This document shows positions 47,214 through 57,538 of a DNA stretch of 64,000 nt, piece after piece. How positions within the stretch are numbered: position 1 is the first letter of the stretch; each line of letters begins with the position of its first letter. Location: positions 1,674,001 to 1,738,000 of the forward strand of contig JAKSGN010000002.1 of assembly GCA_024180945.1 (NCBI GenBank), read 5' to 3'. The position numbers and the translations under genes are program-made. The notes below the pieces were generated by a model. It saw only the letters and a program-made list of their open reading frames with translations. It did no database searches and was not told the DNA's origin. The DNA is from Macrophomina tecta (lineage: Eukaryota; Ascomycota; Dothideomycetes; Botryosphaeriales; Botryosphaeriaceae).

Positions 47214-47639
47214 CTACAAGCTGCTGACGTACTCGCTCGAAGTGACGTCTCCGACGGTGGTGGTGACGTTGAAGGTCGAAATGGTGGGGCCGGCGCTGGC
47301 GCCGTAGAGGCTGTACAGCGCAGCGTAGAAGACTTGCTCGCCCTTGGCAATGCTCGAGGGCATTGTGACGGTGAGGTTGAGGTTCTGGCGCTGGTTCGAG
47401 AGCGCAGGGCCGAGGTACTGCGACCCGAGCACCTGGCCGATGTAGCCCTCGTGGCCGGGCGGTGGGGAGGTGCCAAAGGCGAGCGCGACGTCGTAGACGG
47501 CCTGGATGTAGATCTCGTTGGTCATGGTGGCGGTGAAAGTGTCGCCAGGGGCGATGGTCTTGGGAACCTTCACGCCGACGAGGCGGGCGGAGGCGGAGAG
47601 GATGGGGAGGGCGGCAGCGAGGGTAGTGGCGGTGCGCAT
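47214..47639 (-). CDS. NIS1-like secreted protein
   Basis: A single-exon protein of 141 residues with a signal peptide (MRTATTLAAALPILSASA), then a compact beta-rich domain: KVPKTIAPGDTFTATMTNEI, YIQAVYDVALAFG, GYIGQVLGSQYLGPALSNQ, LNLTVTMPSSIAKGEQVFYA and ALYSLYGASAGPTISTFNVT. The APGDTFTATM, LGSQYLGPALSN and SLYGASAGPT segments match the necrosis-inducing secreted protein 1 (NIS1) family. Some members act as core effectors dampening plant immune receptor kinases, and homologues also occur in saprotrophs. There are no cysteines, so the fold does not rely on disulfides. Whether this copy acts on a host is not shown by sequence. It is the only predicted secreted gene near the P450. Confidence 0.82.
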   Translation of the reverse strand: MRTATTLAAALPILSASARLVGVKVPKTIAPGDTFTATMTNEIYIQAVYDVALAFGTSPPPGHEGYIGQVLGSQYLGPALSNQRQNLNLTVTMPSSIAKGEQVFYAALYSLYGASAGPTISTFNVTTTVGDVTSSEYVSSL

Positions 47640-49419
47640 TTTGATGATATTAACTGCTGGTTTCTGGGTGGAAATGGAGACAGGTGCTCGTTTGGAGGAA
47701 AGTATTTGTTTTTGAAGGGTTCGTTTGTTGGAAATGTTCCGTGAAGACTGTGGAAAGGATGGTGATGGAAAAGATGTGTATTGCGGTTTCTATTCATCAT
47801 TTTTATATCTGTCCGACCAAGGGGGTGCCTGAGACAAGAATATTCCGTGCTTTTCGTAGAAGTGGCAATAGACGCCGCTAGCTAATGGTCTCTAACCTGC
47901 TTCGTCAATGTGTTTCTCAGATGCAGATGTCCATACGAGCTCACCTCTTGCCTCTGTCTATCACGGTGATGGCCACGTTGCGTTGCAACACGAGAGACTG
48001 TTTACTCAACCATGAGCCTCAGCTGCAACGGATCTACCACCGCTGACTCGAAGTTGAAAAGGCTCGGCTGGTGCTGAGAGGCGCTCGGAGAGAACATACG
48101 CAGACAGTTACCTCGTGCTTTGCACAGTAAGGTGATGTGACGTGCTGCTGCTATTCTGGGAATGCTTGTGCCGGTCAGGGCTGAATGGCTTCTGGTTCCG
48201 ATAGGCTGGTATGTCACGGGTTGGAAGGATCAAGCGGGTCAGCAGCTAAGGAGAGCGGCAAGAGACTTGGCTGACTGCTTGACTACTGTAGAGTGACGTG
48301 CCGATGCAGCGTTGTCGCATCTCATTGTGGCACCCGAAGCGTGTGCGACTGCGCCACACCGCCATGTGATGAGGCTGTTGCCTCGGTGGGATTGCGCTCG
48401 GAAAAGGATCATTTGCCAGCCATATCCTCGCCACGTCGTGTACTGGTCACTGACATGGTGCCTGGTACGACATCGAAAATTGCGATGCGGCGGGGGCTGA
48501 GGTCAGCGAGCCCCTCTTTCTTTCCATTGAGAGCGTCAAGAACAGACGGGCCATGCGGATCGCAAAGCTCCACCTGCACCGGACGCCCATTCCAGACAAC
48601 GAGCCCATGCGACCTCCACAGGCTTGTGCGGTCAAAGAATTCTGGATCGAGGATACGGCGGGAACGACCGAATTCCACAGCTTCTTGTACAGTAATGCAG
48701 GCGAGCACGAGACTGTGGGCTTGAAACAATCGGCTTGATGCACATACCAGAAGATTGTGCCCTAGCGCTTACATCCTGGCACATACATAGCACACGCATG
48801 GCCATGTGCTGTTTGGAGGTGGCAGCTTGATCGCCTTGTTCTCGCACGGCGGAGCGCGTTCCGAATGATTTGAAATACGCTTGAAGGCACCCAGAATCAC
48901 TTCACTGTCTCCATGCACCAGGCGTCTTGGGCTCTCTCCGCCATCGCCAGATGCCAGAGGGTTGATTGCTGGCGGAATCGTAGGCTGAGCACACTGAATA
49001 CCTAGCCGATGAGCCTGCGCGGGGGAGGCCCGTCCGCACCAGCACGCCGCCCCGCCTGCCGCTGCTTGTCCTGCCCACTTACTCTCCAATCTAGCGACAC
49101 GGTCATTCAAACATCCTTGAACGGCGCAATTCTCATTCGCCCAGGCTGGAGCAGGTGGGCTGAGGCCTGAATGCATGGACTCCGCACCACACCCGGCAAC
49201 AGTGGCCAGAATCCTGCCGCCGGTAGACACCGCATGCGCACAGTTCTTGTCGTCTTCTGTCCTGATAAATGCTCCTGTTCTCGCAAGCGAGACACAGCAG
49301 CAGCAAGCTCCTTTTCGTCCGCATCTTCAGAGCTTTTCACTCCATTCTCGAGCTCCGCTGTTGGTGAACGCTGCGGAGATTGGCCTGCGCGACTGCGCAC
49401 CTGCGCGCTTAAGAGCACA
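47640..49419. other. Divergent region between NIS1-like gene and P450
   Basis: About 1.8 kb. The minus-strand frame 48729-48409 has protein-like composition (RSRRILDPEFFDRTSLWRSH, GRPVQVELCDPHGPSVLDAL), and 49230-48769 is also open. The two might be exons of an unrecognised gene or remains of one. I could not splice them convincingly, so they are not called. The rest presumably serves as promoters of the two flanking genes. Confidence 0.45.
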
Positions 49420-51093
49420 ATGATCTCCACTCGCACAACCGTGCTGGCGCTGCTTGTTGTCGTAAGCAGATCTCCGAGCTCACTTGGATCACGCCTGACG
49501 CTTGCAGCTGGCCTCGCGCTTCCTTTATCGAGTTTTGTGTAATCTCTTCCTGCATCCTCTCAATATCTACCCCGGTCCGAAGTTGAATGCCGTGACAAAG
49601 CTGCCGTACATCAACCAAATTCTGAGAGGCACCGCACATGTCTACATCCGAGCTCTTCACGAAAAGTACGGCGACATTGTGCGCATAACCCCCGAAGAAC
49701 TCTCCTACAGTTGTGACGCGTGGCGGGACATCTATGGCCATATGACTGGTGGAAGGGAGAGCTTCGCAAAGGACCTGTCCTTTCTCGGCCCCGACATGAT
49801 AGGAAGCAACGGCATCATGCGGGCACAGGGAGACACAAATCATGCCCGAATCCGCAAAGTCTTTTCTCACGCCTTCTCCGACCGCGCGCTCAAGGACCAG
49901 GCACCGATCTTCCAAGGATACGTCGATCAACTCGTTGGCAATATCCGCAAGATCTTGCATGAGGATGAAAAGGCCAGGATTCCAATCTCAGACCTCTACA
50001 ACTTCCTTACCTTCGATATTATGGGCGATTTGACCTTTGGCGAGCCGCTGGGCCTGCTCACCGACGGTAAATACTCCACTTGGGTTGCATCCGTCTTCGG
50101 CAGCCTCCAGCTCGTCATCGTCAGTCGGATACTTCGCTGGTATCCGTGGCTCAATGGAACATTCCAAGCATTGCTTCCCAGAAGTATCAAAGAGAAACGC
50201 CAACGTACAGTCAGCCACACGGTCGATTGCCTCGACAAGCGGCTCGCCCGTGGCGAGACCGATCGGCCAGATATCTGGACCTGTGTCATGAAGCACAAGG
50301 AAGAGGATCGGCTTACTTACCCGGAAATGCAGAGTTCCGCTAGCACCTTCATGATTGCTGGGACCGAAACCACCGCCACCCTCCTCAGCGGCTTGACATT
50401 TCTGCTCTTAAAGCACCCAGATGTGCTCGAAAAACTCGTCCGCGAAGTCCGAAACACATTCAGCACTGCGGATGATATCGACATCAGCTCCTTGGCTCGT
50501 CTAGAATACCTCAATGCGTGTATTGAAGAAGCGCTCCGCATTTATCCTCCTGCACCGATTGGATTTCCGCGCGTTGTACCGAAACATGGGGCTTTCGTGG
50601 GCGGTCAGCCCGTCCCCGCCGGCGTAAGCTACCCCTCAAGTTTTACAATCACACGCGCCATGTATGCTGACCACCGGGTAACAGATCTCGCTCGCCGTTA
50701 GCCCATTCGCGGCGTTCCATTCGGAGAAGAACTTCCATTTGGCGGATCAGTTCATTCCTGAACGCTGGCTCGGTGATCCGCGATTTGGCTCCGATAAGAG
50801 GAGCGTGCTGCAGCCGTTCTCCTACGGACCCCGGAACTGCCTTGGCAAGAAGTAAGCTTTTTTTTTTTTTTTTTTTTTTTCGTAAATAGAGCCGACAAAT
50901 GAAGTCAGGAAGCTGACCAGACCTCGATGATAGCCTTGCCTACCACGAGATGCGTTTGGCCATGACGAAGGTCCTTTACAATTTTGACCTCGTGAATCTC
51001 TGCGAGGAGTCGCAAGATTGGATGAATCAAAAGGTCTTCGGAGTATGGCAGAAGCCCAAGTTGATGGTTCAGTTGAAAGAACGTACGTTCTGA
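49420..51093 (+). CDS. Cytochrome P450 monooxygenase (CYP65-like)
   Basis: A 494-residue microsomal-type P450. Exons: 49420-49461, 49508-50623, 50685-50851 and 50934-51093. The N-terminus is a short hydrophobic anchor ([20 protein letters not shown]), followed by [20 protein letters not shown] as in the CYP65 / isotrichodermin-hydroxylase-like clan. Motifs: I-helix [10 protein letters not shown] (about 296-305), K-helix EEALRIYPP (Glu355, Arg358), PERW, and heme loop [10 protein letters not shown] with ligand Cys438. The last intron holds a run of 23 T. All catalytic motifs are intact, so it should be active. Fungal relatives mostly hydroxylate secondary metabolites, but no synthase gene lies nearby, so the substrate is unknown. 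Confidence 0.92.
50858..50880 (+). repeat. Poly-T tract (T23) inside a P450 intron
   Basis: It begins six bases after the donor gtaagc and fills nearly a third of the 82-nt intron. The donor and the distal acceptor flank it cleanly, so the reading frame is not affected. Confidence 0.9.
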
Positions 51094-51574
51094 GGGAAGG
51101 GGATTCATTGGCTGCTCTGGCAGTTGGGAGGCTAATACAGACTGTTCCTGTGAGTGAGCATCGTCTACTTCTCGGGGAGTTGATACGGGTATATTGAGCG
51201 TTATTAACGGTTGAGGGAGCTGTGATGTCAATCCGCAGCAAAAACGGTAGCGGCATTGAACCAAATGACTGAATGGAGATATTGATATCAATCTCTCGAA
51301 TGTAGCATCGGAGATGTAATTTGCCTAATCCTAAAAGTAGGCCATAGAACCTCGTGACCAATCTGAGAATATAGCACACGTCGATCGCCTTACCCCATGG
51401 CCCAGTCCGATTTCGAGTCCTCCCAATCACAAGCCGCTAATCACTGACAGAAAATGGCCTTTGGGTCTGAGCCTTCTATACAGCAATGTGAGCTCACCTG
51501 ATAGTTGCCTCAGGCCAGCATCTCGATTCACAGAGGTTCCGATCCCCCTCATCATCAATGCCCCACACCCCCCC
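51094..51574. other. Convergent intergenic region
   Basis: About 480 bases between the P450 and glucan lyase stops. It holds the 3' flanks of both and no gene. Confidence 0.5.
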
Positions 51575-54500
51575 TCAACCACTCCCACCATAAGTCACCA
51601 CAATCGTCGTCTTCACCTCCTTATCCACCGGCACCCACACGACATCCGCCCTCGCACCCTCATCCCTCTCTCTCCTGCCCGCCTCACAACCCCCCGCTTC
51701 CACCTGCAAGCTCACCTCGCCCATCACCGTCCCCTCCTCATGCCAAACCACGACCTTATACTCATCTCCAACATCCCTCCTCACCCTCTCATCCCCATAC
51801 CCATCCCACCCCGTCCCCACCTCAATCCTCCTCCTCCTCCTCCTCCTCCCCACCGCATTCCCATCCTCTCCCGCCGCGCTTATCCATTGCGTAACATCGA
51901 CCCGCCTAAACTCGCTCCCAGCCTCCTTATCCCCATACGCCGCGCTCGCCCTACCCAATCCGCCCACCGCGACTGCATCCTCCTCGACCGGCACCGGCAA
52001 CGTGGCGAAGTACGTCGCCCCGGGCGCACTGGCGCGCGACACGCCATCGTCGAGGTACATGTGGTAGGTGTAGCCCTTCTCGCCATTCGGGGGGCCGGGG
52101 TAGACGTGGATGGTGATGGGGTTAGGGGGTTGGTGTTGCAGCGAGGGCACGGACGACGGGGGAGAAGAGGAGGCCGGCGCGAAGGTGCGGTCGGGTGTGC
52201 TGGCGCGCACGAGGATCTGCGGGATGATGGCGCCCGAGCGGACGTACGTCGGGCAGGCGTAGGGCAGTTGGGTGGGCAGCGCGCTGATGCGGCAGTCGTA
52301 CGTCAGGTGCGTGCCGCCCGCGACGGCGGGCAGGAGCGGGACGCCGCCGAGGGAGGAGGAGGAGGCGGTCGTGCATGGGCGGAGGTTGAGCGGGTACCAG
52401 GAGGATGTGGTGGGGAGGTAGACGTCGCGGCTAGAGGAGGGCGAAAGGGACGGCGCGACAAGGAGGGAGGGGCCGGCGAGGTATTGGGTGGAGGCGTAGG
52501 CACTGTTAGCCGTGAGGAGGGACGCGTCGAGGGCGTCTGTAATGACCTGAGACGCTGTCAGCACGGGGTGTTGTGCGAGTTGGGCTGAGTGCGTTTACCA
52601 TGGCTCTTGCGATGGGCATGCCGGTAATTGTGCTTTCGAACATGGCGTCGTAAAGGACTTGGAGAAGGCTGTATCGCAGATGTACGTAGTAACGGCACAC
52701 CGGAAGAACAGCCTCAAATATTGCTCTCTCCTTTTCGGGCATACTGTCTCTGTTTTCGCGGTAGTATTCCTCGTATTTGTACGGTTCTTGGAACAGCTTC
52801 TTGTCACAATCCCGCGGCTGATCTGGTCGATCCTCGAAAGGTTCGTGCCTCCCACTGTAATGATTCCTGCAGTTCGTTAGCATTTGCTCTGTTTAAAGGA
52901 GCTTCATTGCTCACCTAAACCACGGAAGTAAGCTGTTCGCACAGTACCAGCGGATCAGAAGCTCAGGATCGGCGAACTTCGACTCTCCAAGCGCAAGCTC
53001 AAAACCCCCAACATCAGCGCCAGCCATCGTCATGCCTGAAAGACCAAGAGAAAGGACCTGCGAGATGGAGACACTGAGGAACTCCCAAGTAGATGCATTA
53101 TCGCCAGTCCAGAGTCCGGCATAGCGCTGGGCGCCGGCGAAACTGCCCCTTCCAATGATGAAGTTCCGCTTTCCTTTCCGACTCTCCAACCGCTTGAGCC
53201 CTTTAAAAGTCGCCTTATGTAGGTTGAGGCTATACAGTGACCAAAGCTCGATAGCAGTCTTGAGCTCTTCCTTATCGGCAGGTGCCGGAATGCTGAGTCT
53301 CCTGCGGCGTTGTTCTCCTCGCCAGCTGTCAGACTCGAGTAGAAGCCGGAACGGCCACGACTTCATGTCTCCGTATGCATCACCTATGCAAGGGGACGTC
53401 ATGTCCTGCCAGACGAACTCAAGCCCTGCGTCGAAGAGGTCTTTGTACTGCTTTCCCCACCATTCTCGAGTGCGCTTGTTGTTCAGATTCGGGTAATGGC
53501 CTGGTGCACCTTGCCCGTCGCCGTAGGAGACGCCCCCGTGGAAAGGAACGGATTTGTTGAAGTGAGCCTCAAAGTCGTATTCATCTGGGTAAGGCCTGCG
53601 GTCCACATCATTCGGGTTTGTAAAGTAAAGATCCGCATTTCCGTACTGCATATACCTCTGGTCATGGCAAGTTGGCGCTGATGGATCGATATCTCTTTTG
53701 TCCAGAACAAAATGATCCTCAGCCAGGCCTTCGTTCAGAGGGACGTAAGAGGTGTCAGGTATGCAGTTGATGACAGGCGTGATGTTGGTGCTGCAACGCA
53801 CGCCTTGCTTACGCAATTCAAGGAACATCTTCTCCGGCTCAGGAAATCTGTCCCTATCAATTGTAAATGTGCGGTATCCTCTCTGCATGTCAACGTCGAT
53901 GTGCATCCCGTCCAGCGGAATATCATACTCGCGGTATTTTCGTACCACCTCTTCAACCTTCCATTGACGGTCATATCCATAGCAGCCTTGGTGATTTCCA
54001 AGGACGTATCGAGGCATCAGCCTTGGTTTGCCGATCAGGGAAGTATACAATCTGATGATCTCCGCAATGGTGTTACCGGCCATGAAAATAGCTTGGAAGC
54101 TGTTGAATCTGGTTGCAATGCGGAAGGAGCTCCTGTCAGTCTTGCCGACATCAAGGCAGACTTGGGAGAAATTGTCGATGAAAGTTGCCACCTGGGACAT
54201 GTAGCTTGGATGCCTGTTGATTTCGATCCAAAAGGGCTCAGAATGGTACAATGGTTCTGCGGCCTCTTCAGGCCCCTTAGCGTAGATATTGTTGTACCGC
54301 ATGTTATCGAAATCTGGGTCCATGATTAGGCGAGCCTGTTCCATCAGAAAGGGGCTGATGTCTCACTGAAGTAGTTCAGGTAAGTGTTATCTTTGAACAA
54401 GTTTTTTCCGCCTTGGCCACCAAAGCCCATGTACTTTGCCTGCGGTTTCTTCTCGACTGAGAGTATTGTAGCCCGCCCGTCGTGCCGTAGGGGGTTCTCC

Positions 54501-55161
54501 GTTGTCTGCCAGATGATGGCTCTTCCAGGGCCCGGAATATCAACTGAGATGTCACCATAAGGAGAAACTTCCGGCGTCAACCGGGTTTTGATCCGCCGAA
54601 TAGCGGTGATTCTAAATGGATTTCGCTGAATCCATAACTCAACAACGGGAACTCGCTTCCCTCTGGAGACAATGATGGAGCGAAGGATGAAATGCGTGAC
54701 GTGAGTAGGGTCAAACTCGACATCCCAGACTATCTCTTCTGCAGTGTCGAGAATGCGCGTCATTTTGGACAATCTTCCCTCCAGTAATGACTTTCTGCAG
54801 ACTGTAAGCGGACTAGCTGCATTTAGATATCCGGCAAAACTCACGTATTCCAGTCCGTATACTCCGACCCTTTTTGGCGATTCGGATCAAACTGGATTCT
54901 CCAAACAAGAGGCCGGATGAATTGAATGAGCATAAGTGTGTCATCGTTAAAGCGGAAGATCCTGCCATTGTGGCATGCCGCATTCCTCGTCTTGTCCTCG
55001 ACGGCTTGATCTTCTGGCTTGCATGTAACTGATGTTGGGCGGTGCTTTCCAGAAAAGAACTCGTAGAAGTCGTCCGCGGGGATAAACCGGAATGGGTCGC
55101 GGTGCTTCGGATGCGTCTCGTCGCTGGAAGTGTAAGTTTTGTCTTGGCCGGCCCAAGGCAT
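51575..55161 (-). CDS. Alpha-1,4-glucan lyase (GH31)
   Basis: A 1127-residue enzyme expected to cut glycogen, starch or maltosaccharides from the non-reducing end by elimination, giving 1,5-anhydro-D-fructose. Exons: 55161-54845, 54794-54367, 54313-52915, 52866-52599 and 52546-51575; all junctions keep frame. Lyase-type GH31 features: LPWAGQ-like N-terminus with LMLIQFIRPLVWRIQFDP, KYMGFGGQGG, YNNIYAKG, VLGNHQGCYGYDRQW, LDGMHIDVDMQRGYRTFT, and CSTNITPVI. The nucleophile region is LEFVWQDMTSP (Asp552), not the hydrolase WxDMNE. SLNLHKATFKGLKRLESRKG, RYAGLWTGDNASTWEF and MAGADVGGFE follow. No signal peptide is seen, suggesting action on intracellular glycogen. Plain alpha-glucosidase is the alternative; the nucleophile loop and overall length favour the lyase. 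Confidence 0.88.
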
Positions 55162-56730
55162 TTTGAGACCTGAAAAACACCACAGAAAATTGAAATAACG
55201 AAAACAAAGACCGATATGTACCCAATGCGAGGCTGAGGATGAGGCTACAGAACGCCAAGGCTGATTCGTCAAGAAGACATGACACGCACGCTGAAGCGAC
55301 GATGCTGAACGAGTAAGGCGGAGAATGAGAAAGGAAGCGGTGTGAAATAGTTCATGATATAGCGGCTTCACTTTAACTTTCTGACTCGAGCCAGGGGCAT
55401 CGCTTGGAGCACGTTGTTGGAAGCACGCACGTGTAGCTATCCAATTCCAGCTAGACGCGCCGCCAAACGCCGGCCGAAATCTAGATTCACGGCCATACCT
55501 CACAGGCAATGGCCCCTGAATATGGGCCGCACCGAAGCCGAAATCCGACGGTTCCACAGATTTTGAAGATAAAGGGGGTCATCCTTCTTCTGCTCCATAC
55601 GGTTCGGGCAAAAGAGGTGGATTTGCACCCAGCGTTGGTGTATCTTTTGACATTCGCCCTAGAACCACAGTGCGCACGGACCGAAAACTGACTGTTGCCA
55701 TCGGCCGCGGATGAGGACTGATCGAAGTGGACAATGCCTCGTGGTGCCAGAAGACACGATTTGTGCTGTATTGTGAGCGTAATGAAGTCCGACGATATGC
55801 GTGATGGGAGTGAAGGGGAGCATTCAAGGTTCGGGAAGTGGAGCGAAGTGGATGAGAGCCCGACTATGGGAGAATCAAGCGCATATTATTCGCAGCATTT
55901 AGTCAGAGAAGTATGCGTCCAGCATGTACAATATCGCATGGCCGAGTGGCTATCGGATTGCTCGGTGCTTAGTGGTTTTGGTCAATGGGTACTGTCCGTT
56001 CATATCTTCAACCAACACTCCACTTACCGATAAAAAGGGGTACACAATGGAAATGCCGCAAGACCGTATTCATTCATGAAAAGAGAGCTACAGCGCCGGT
56101 TGTGAATGCCGAGGTTCTGCGCCGAATAAGTGACAGAGACCCGCTCCTTCCCGCGCACAGCCTCAATCGTCCCTGCAGAGAACATAGGCTTCGCAATTTC
56201 TGCCATATTCATCCGTGCCTTGCTCATGCTAGCATGGCCATTTAGGTATGCTGTTTGTCTTGACACGTAGCTCGTCTCAAACAGAATCACTTATTCGATT
56301 GTAGACTTGCAGCGCCTACACCGAGTCGAGCAGATCCAGTAAGTAGTAACATCAATTAGGACTGAAGGTCAGCTTGATGAAAAGTCGCAGGATCCCGTTG
56401 GATTAGGAGAAGAATGGAACAGCAAGAGATCGTAGCACAACTGTAAGGTATAGACGGAAGACCAGAGCCAGGGGAGAAAGAAAGAATCGCGTTCCAGCAC
56501 TGAACATCAAACGGTAATTTCAAATTGCGCCGCCGAATGCTTTTGTTACCCTTTCGAGAACTCCAATGCTGTTGTAAAGAGACCACGAAATGATCACCAG
56601 GCACCCCGCTGCCTTCACTTTCCTCACTGAGGTCCGCTGGGACCATAACCATGTGGCACAAAGCCCCTTCATGATGGTACGACGTCCAGGGTATCATATA
56701 TTTGTTGTATACGGTTCCGGCATTTCTTTT
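55162..56730. other. Intergenic: glucan lyase promoter and NIP7 3' flank
   Basis: About 1.57 kb with no recognised gene. The minus-strand frame continues open upstream of the lyase start without family resemblance. A tRNA-like GGCCGAGTGG (55940-55949) has no matching B box and is not called. Confidence 0.5.
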
Positions 56731-57352
56731 TTAAGTGGTTGTGAAAAGCGTGTCTTCCTCTCTCAAGTATTCGCCGATATCTGCTTGTCTGAATGTAGCG
56801 ATTCCGGTAGGGTCGAGGCGGCGCGCCTCAGCGGTCGAGCGGGAAGTGACACCGAAGCCCTGTCGAAATCAGTCTCGGGAGCTCTCACCGTTTGGGACGA
56901 TCGGGGACGCGACTTACCAGCGGAGTGTCGTCCATAGCATAGACTACTACACCTTGATGCTCGGGGCAGTCCTCGCTCCAACGACCAACGTGAGCCTTGA
57001 GGACATTTCCACCGTAAAGGAAGGGCATCTCGCCATTAGGCTTGATCCAGACCTTGTACCGGGCGTGGGGTGCAATGGCGTCGAGGGCAGTGATGTGCAG
57101 GCGGAATTTGCCGGTCTTGGTGAACTTGCCAATGCAGGTACCAAGGGAAAGGAGGTTAGGGCGAGCGACGCTGGTGGCCAGGTTTGCTATGCTCTCGCGC
57201 ACGTAGTAGACGCGGCTATGCTGGATGCGGAAGACATGGCGGTCGTTGTCGGAGGCGTTCGGGGGCGCAATCAGGTGGTTGAGCGAGCGGCCGGTATAGT
57301 TGGCCAGCTTCGTGAAGAGTGTCTGGGTTTCGGTATCTGTGAGGGGTCTCAT
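56731..57352 (-). CDS. NIP7: Nip7, 60S ribosome assembly factor
   Basis: A 187-residue nucleolar protein needed for 27S pre-rRNA processing and 60S formation, binding Nop8/Nop53-type partners and RNA. Exons: 57352-56918 and 56859-56731. The sequence matches the family end to end: [25 protein letters not shown]-type core, [60 protein letters not shown] (PUA domain, from about 95), [25 protein letters not shown], then after the intron [17 protein letters not shown] and [15 protein letters not shown]. Start and stop agree with the usual length of about 180. It shares its upstream region with NOC3 on the other strand. Confidence 0.95.
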
Positions 57353-57538
57353 GACGGGCGGTGTGCGGTTGAGAATGGTGGTGGTGCTGCGGGCGAAGAT
57401 GCGGAGGAGAGCGAGCGTCCAACTTTTTGTCGGGGCTTGGCGCAACGAACGCCGACCCGAATCCAAAAAAATCCTGGCCCTGCGCATGTTCGTCCGCTCA
57501 GCACCAAAAACACCTCGACGCACGCATACCTCCCCACC
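57353..57538. promoter_or_regulatory. Shared bidirectional promoter of NIP7 and NOC3
   Basis: Only 186 bases separate the two start codons, which point away from each other. Both genes serve 60S biogenesis, so one regulatory region probably drives both. I did not identify a definite RRPE- or PAC-type element by eye; the assignment rests on spacing and shared pathway. Confidence 0.7.

Noticed and set aside
51461..52588. 375-codon plus-strand frame
   Set aside because: Antisense to the glucan lyase last exon, with composition driven by GC-rich codons.
55936..56010. tRNA-like GGCCGAGTGG sequence
   Set aside because: Resembles the 5' part of a Ser/Leu tRNA, but no GGTTCGA-type B box or matching acceptor stem follows.
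56735..57538. 268-codon open extension upstream of NOC3, giving a 953-codon frame
   Set aside because: It is the antisense of NIP7 and the shared promoter. Conserved NOC3 sequence begins at ATG 57539.
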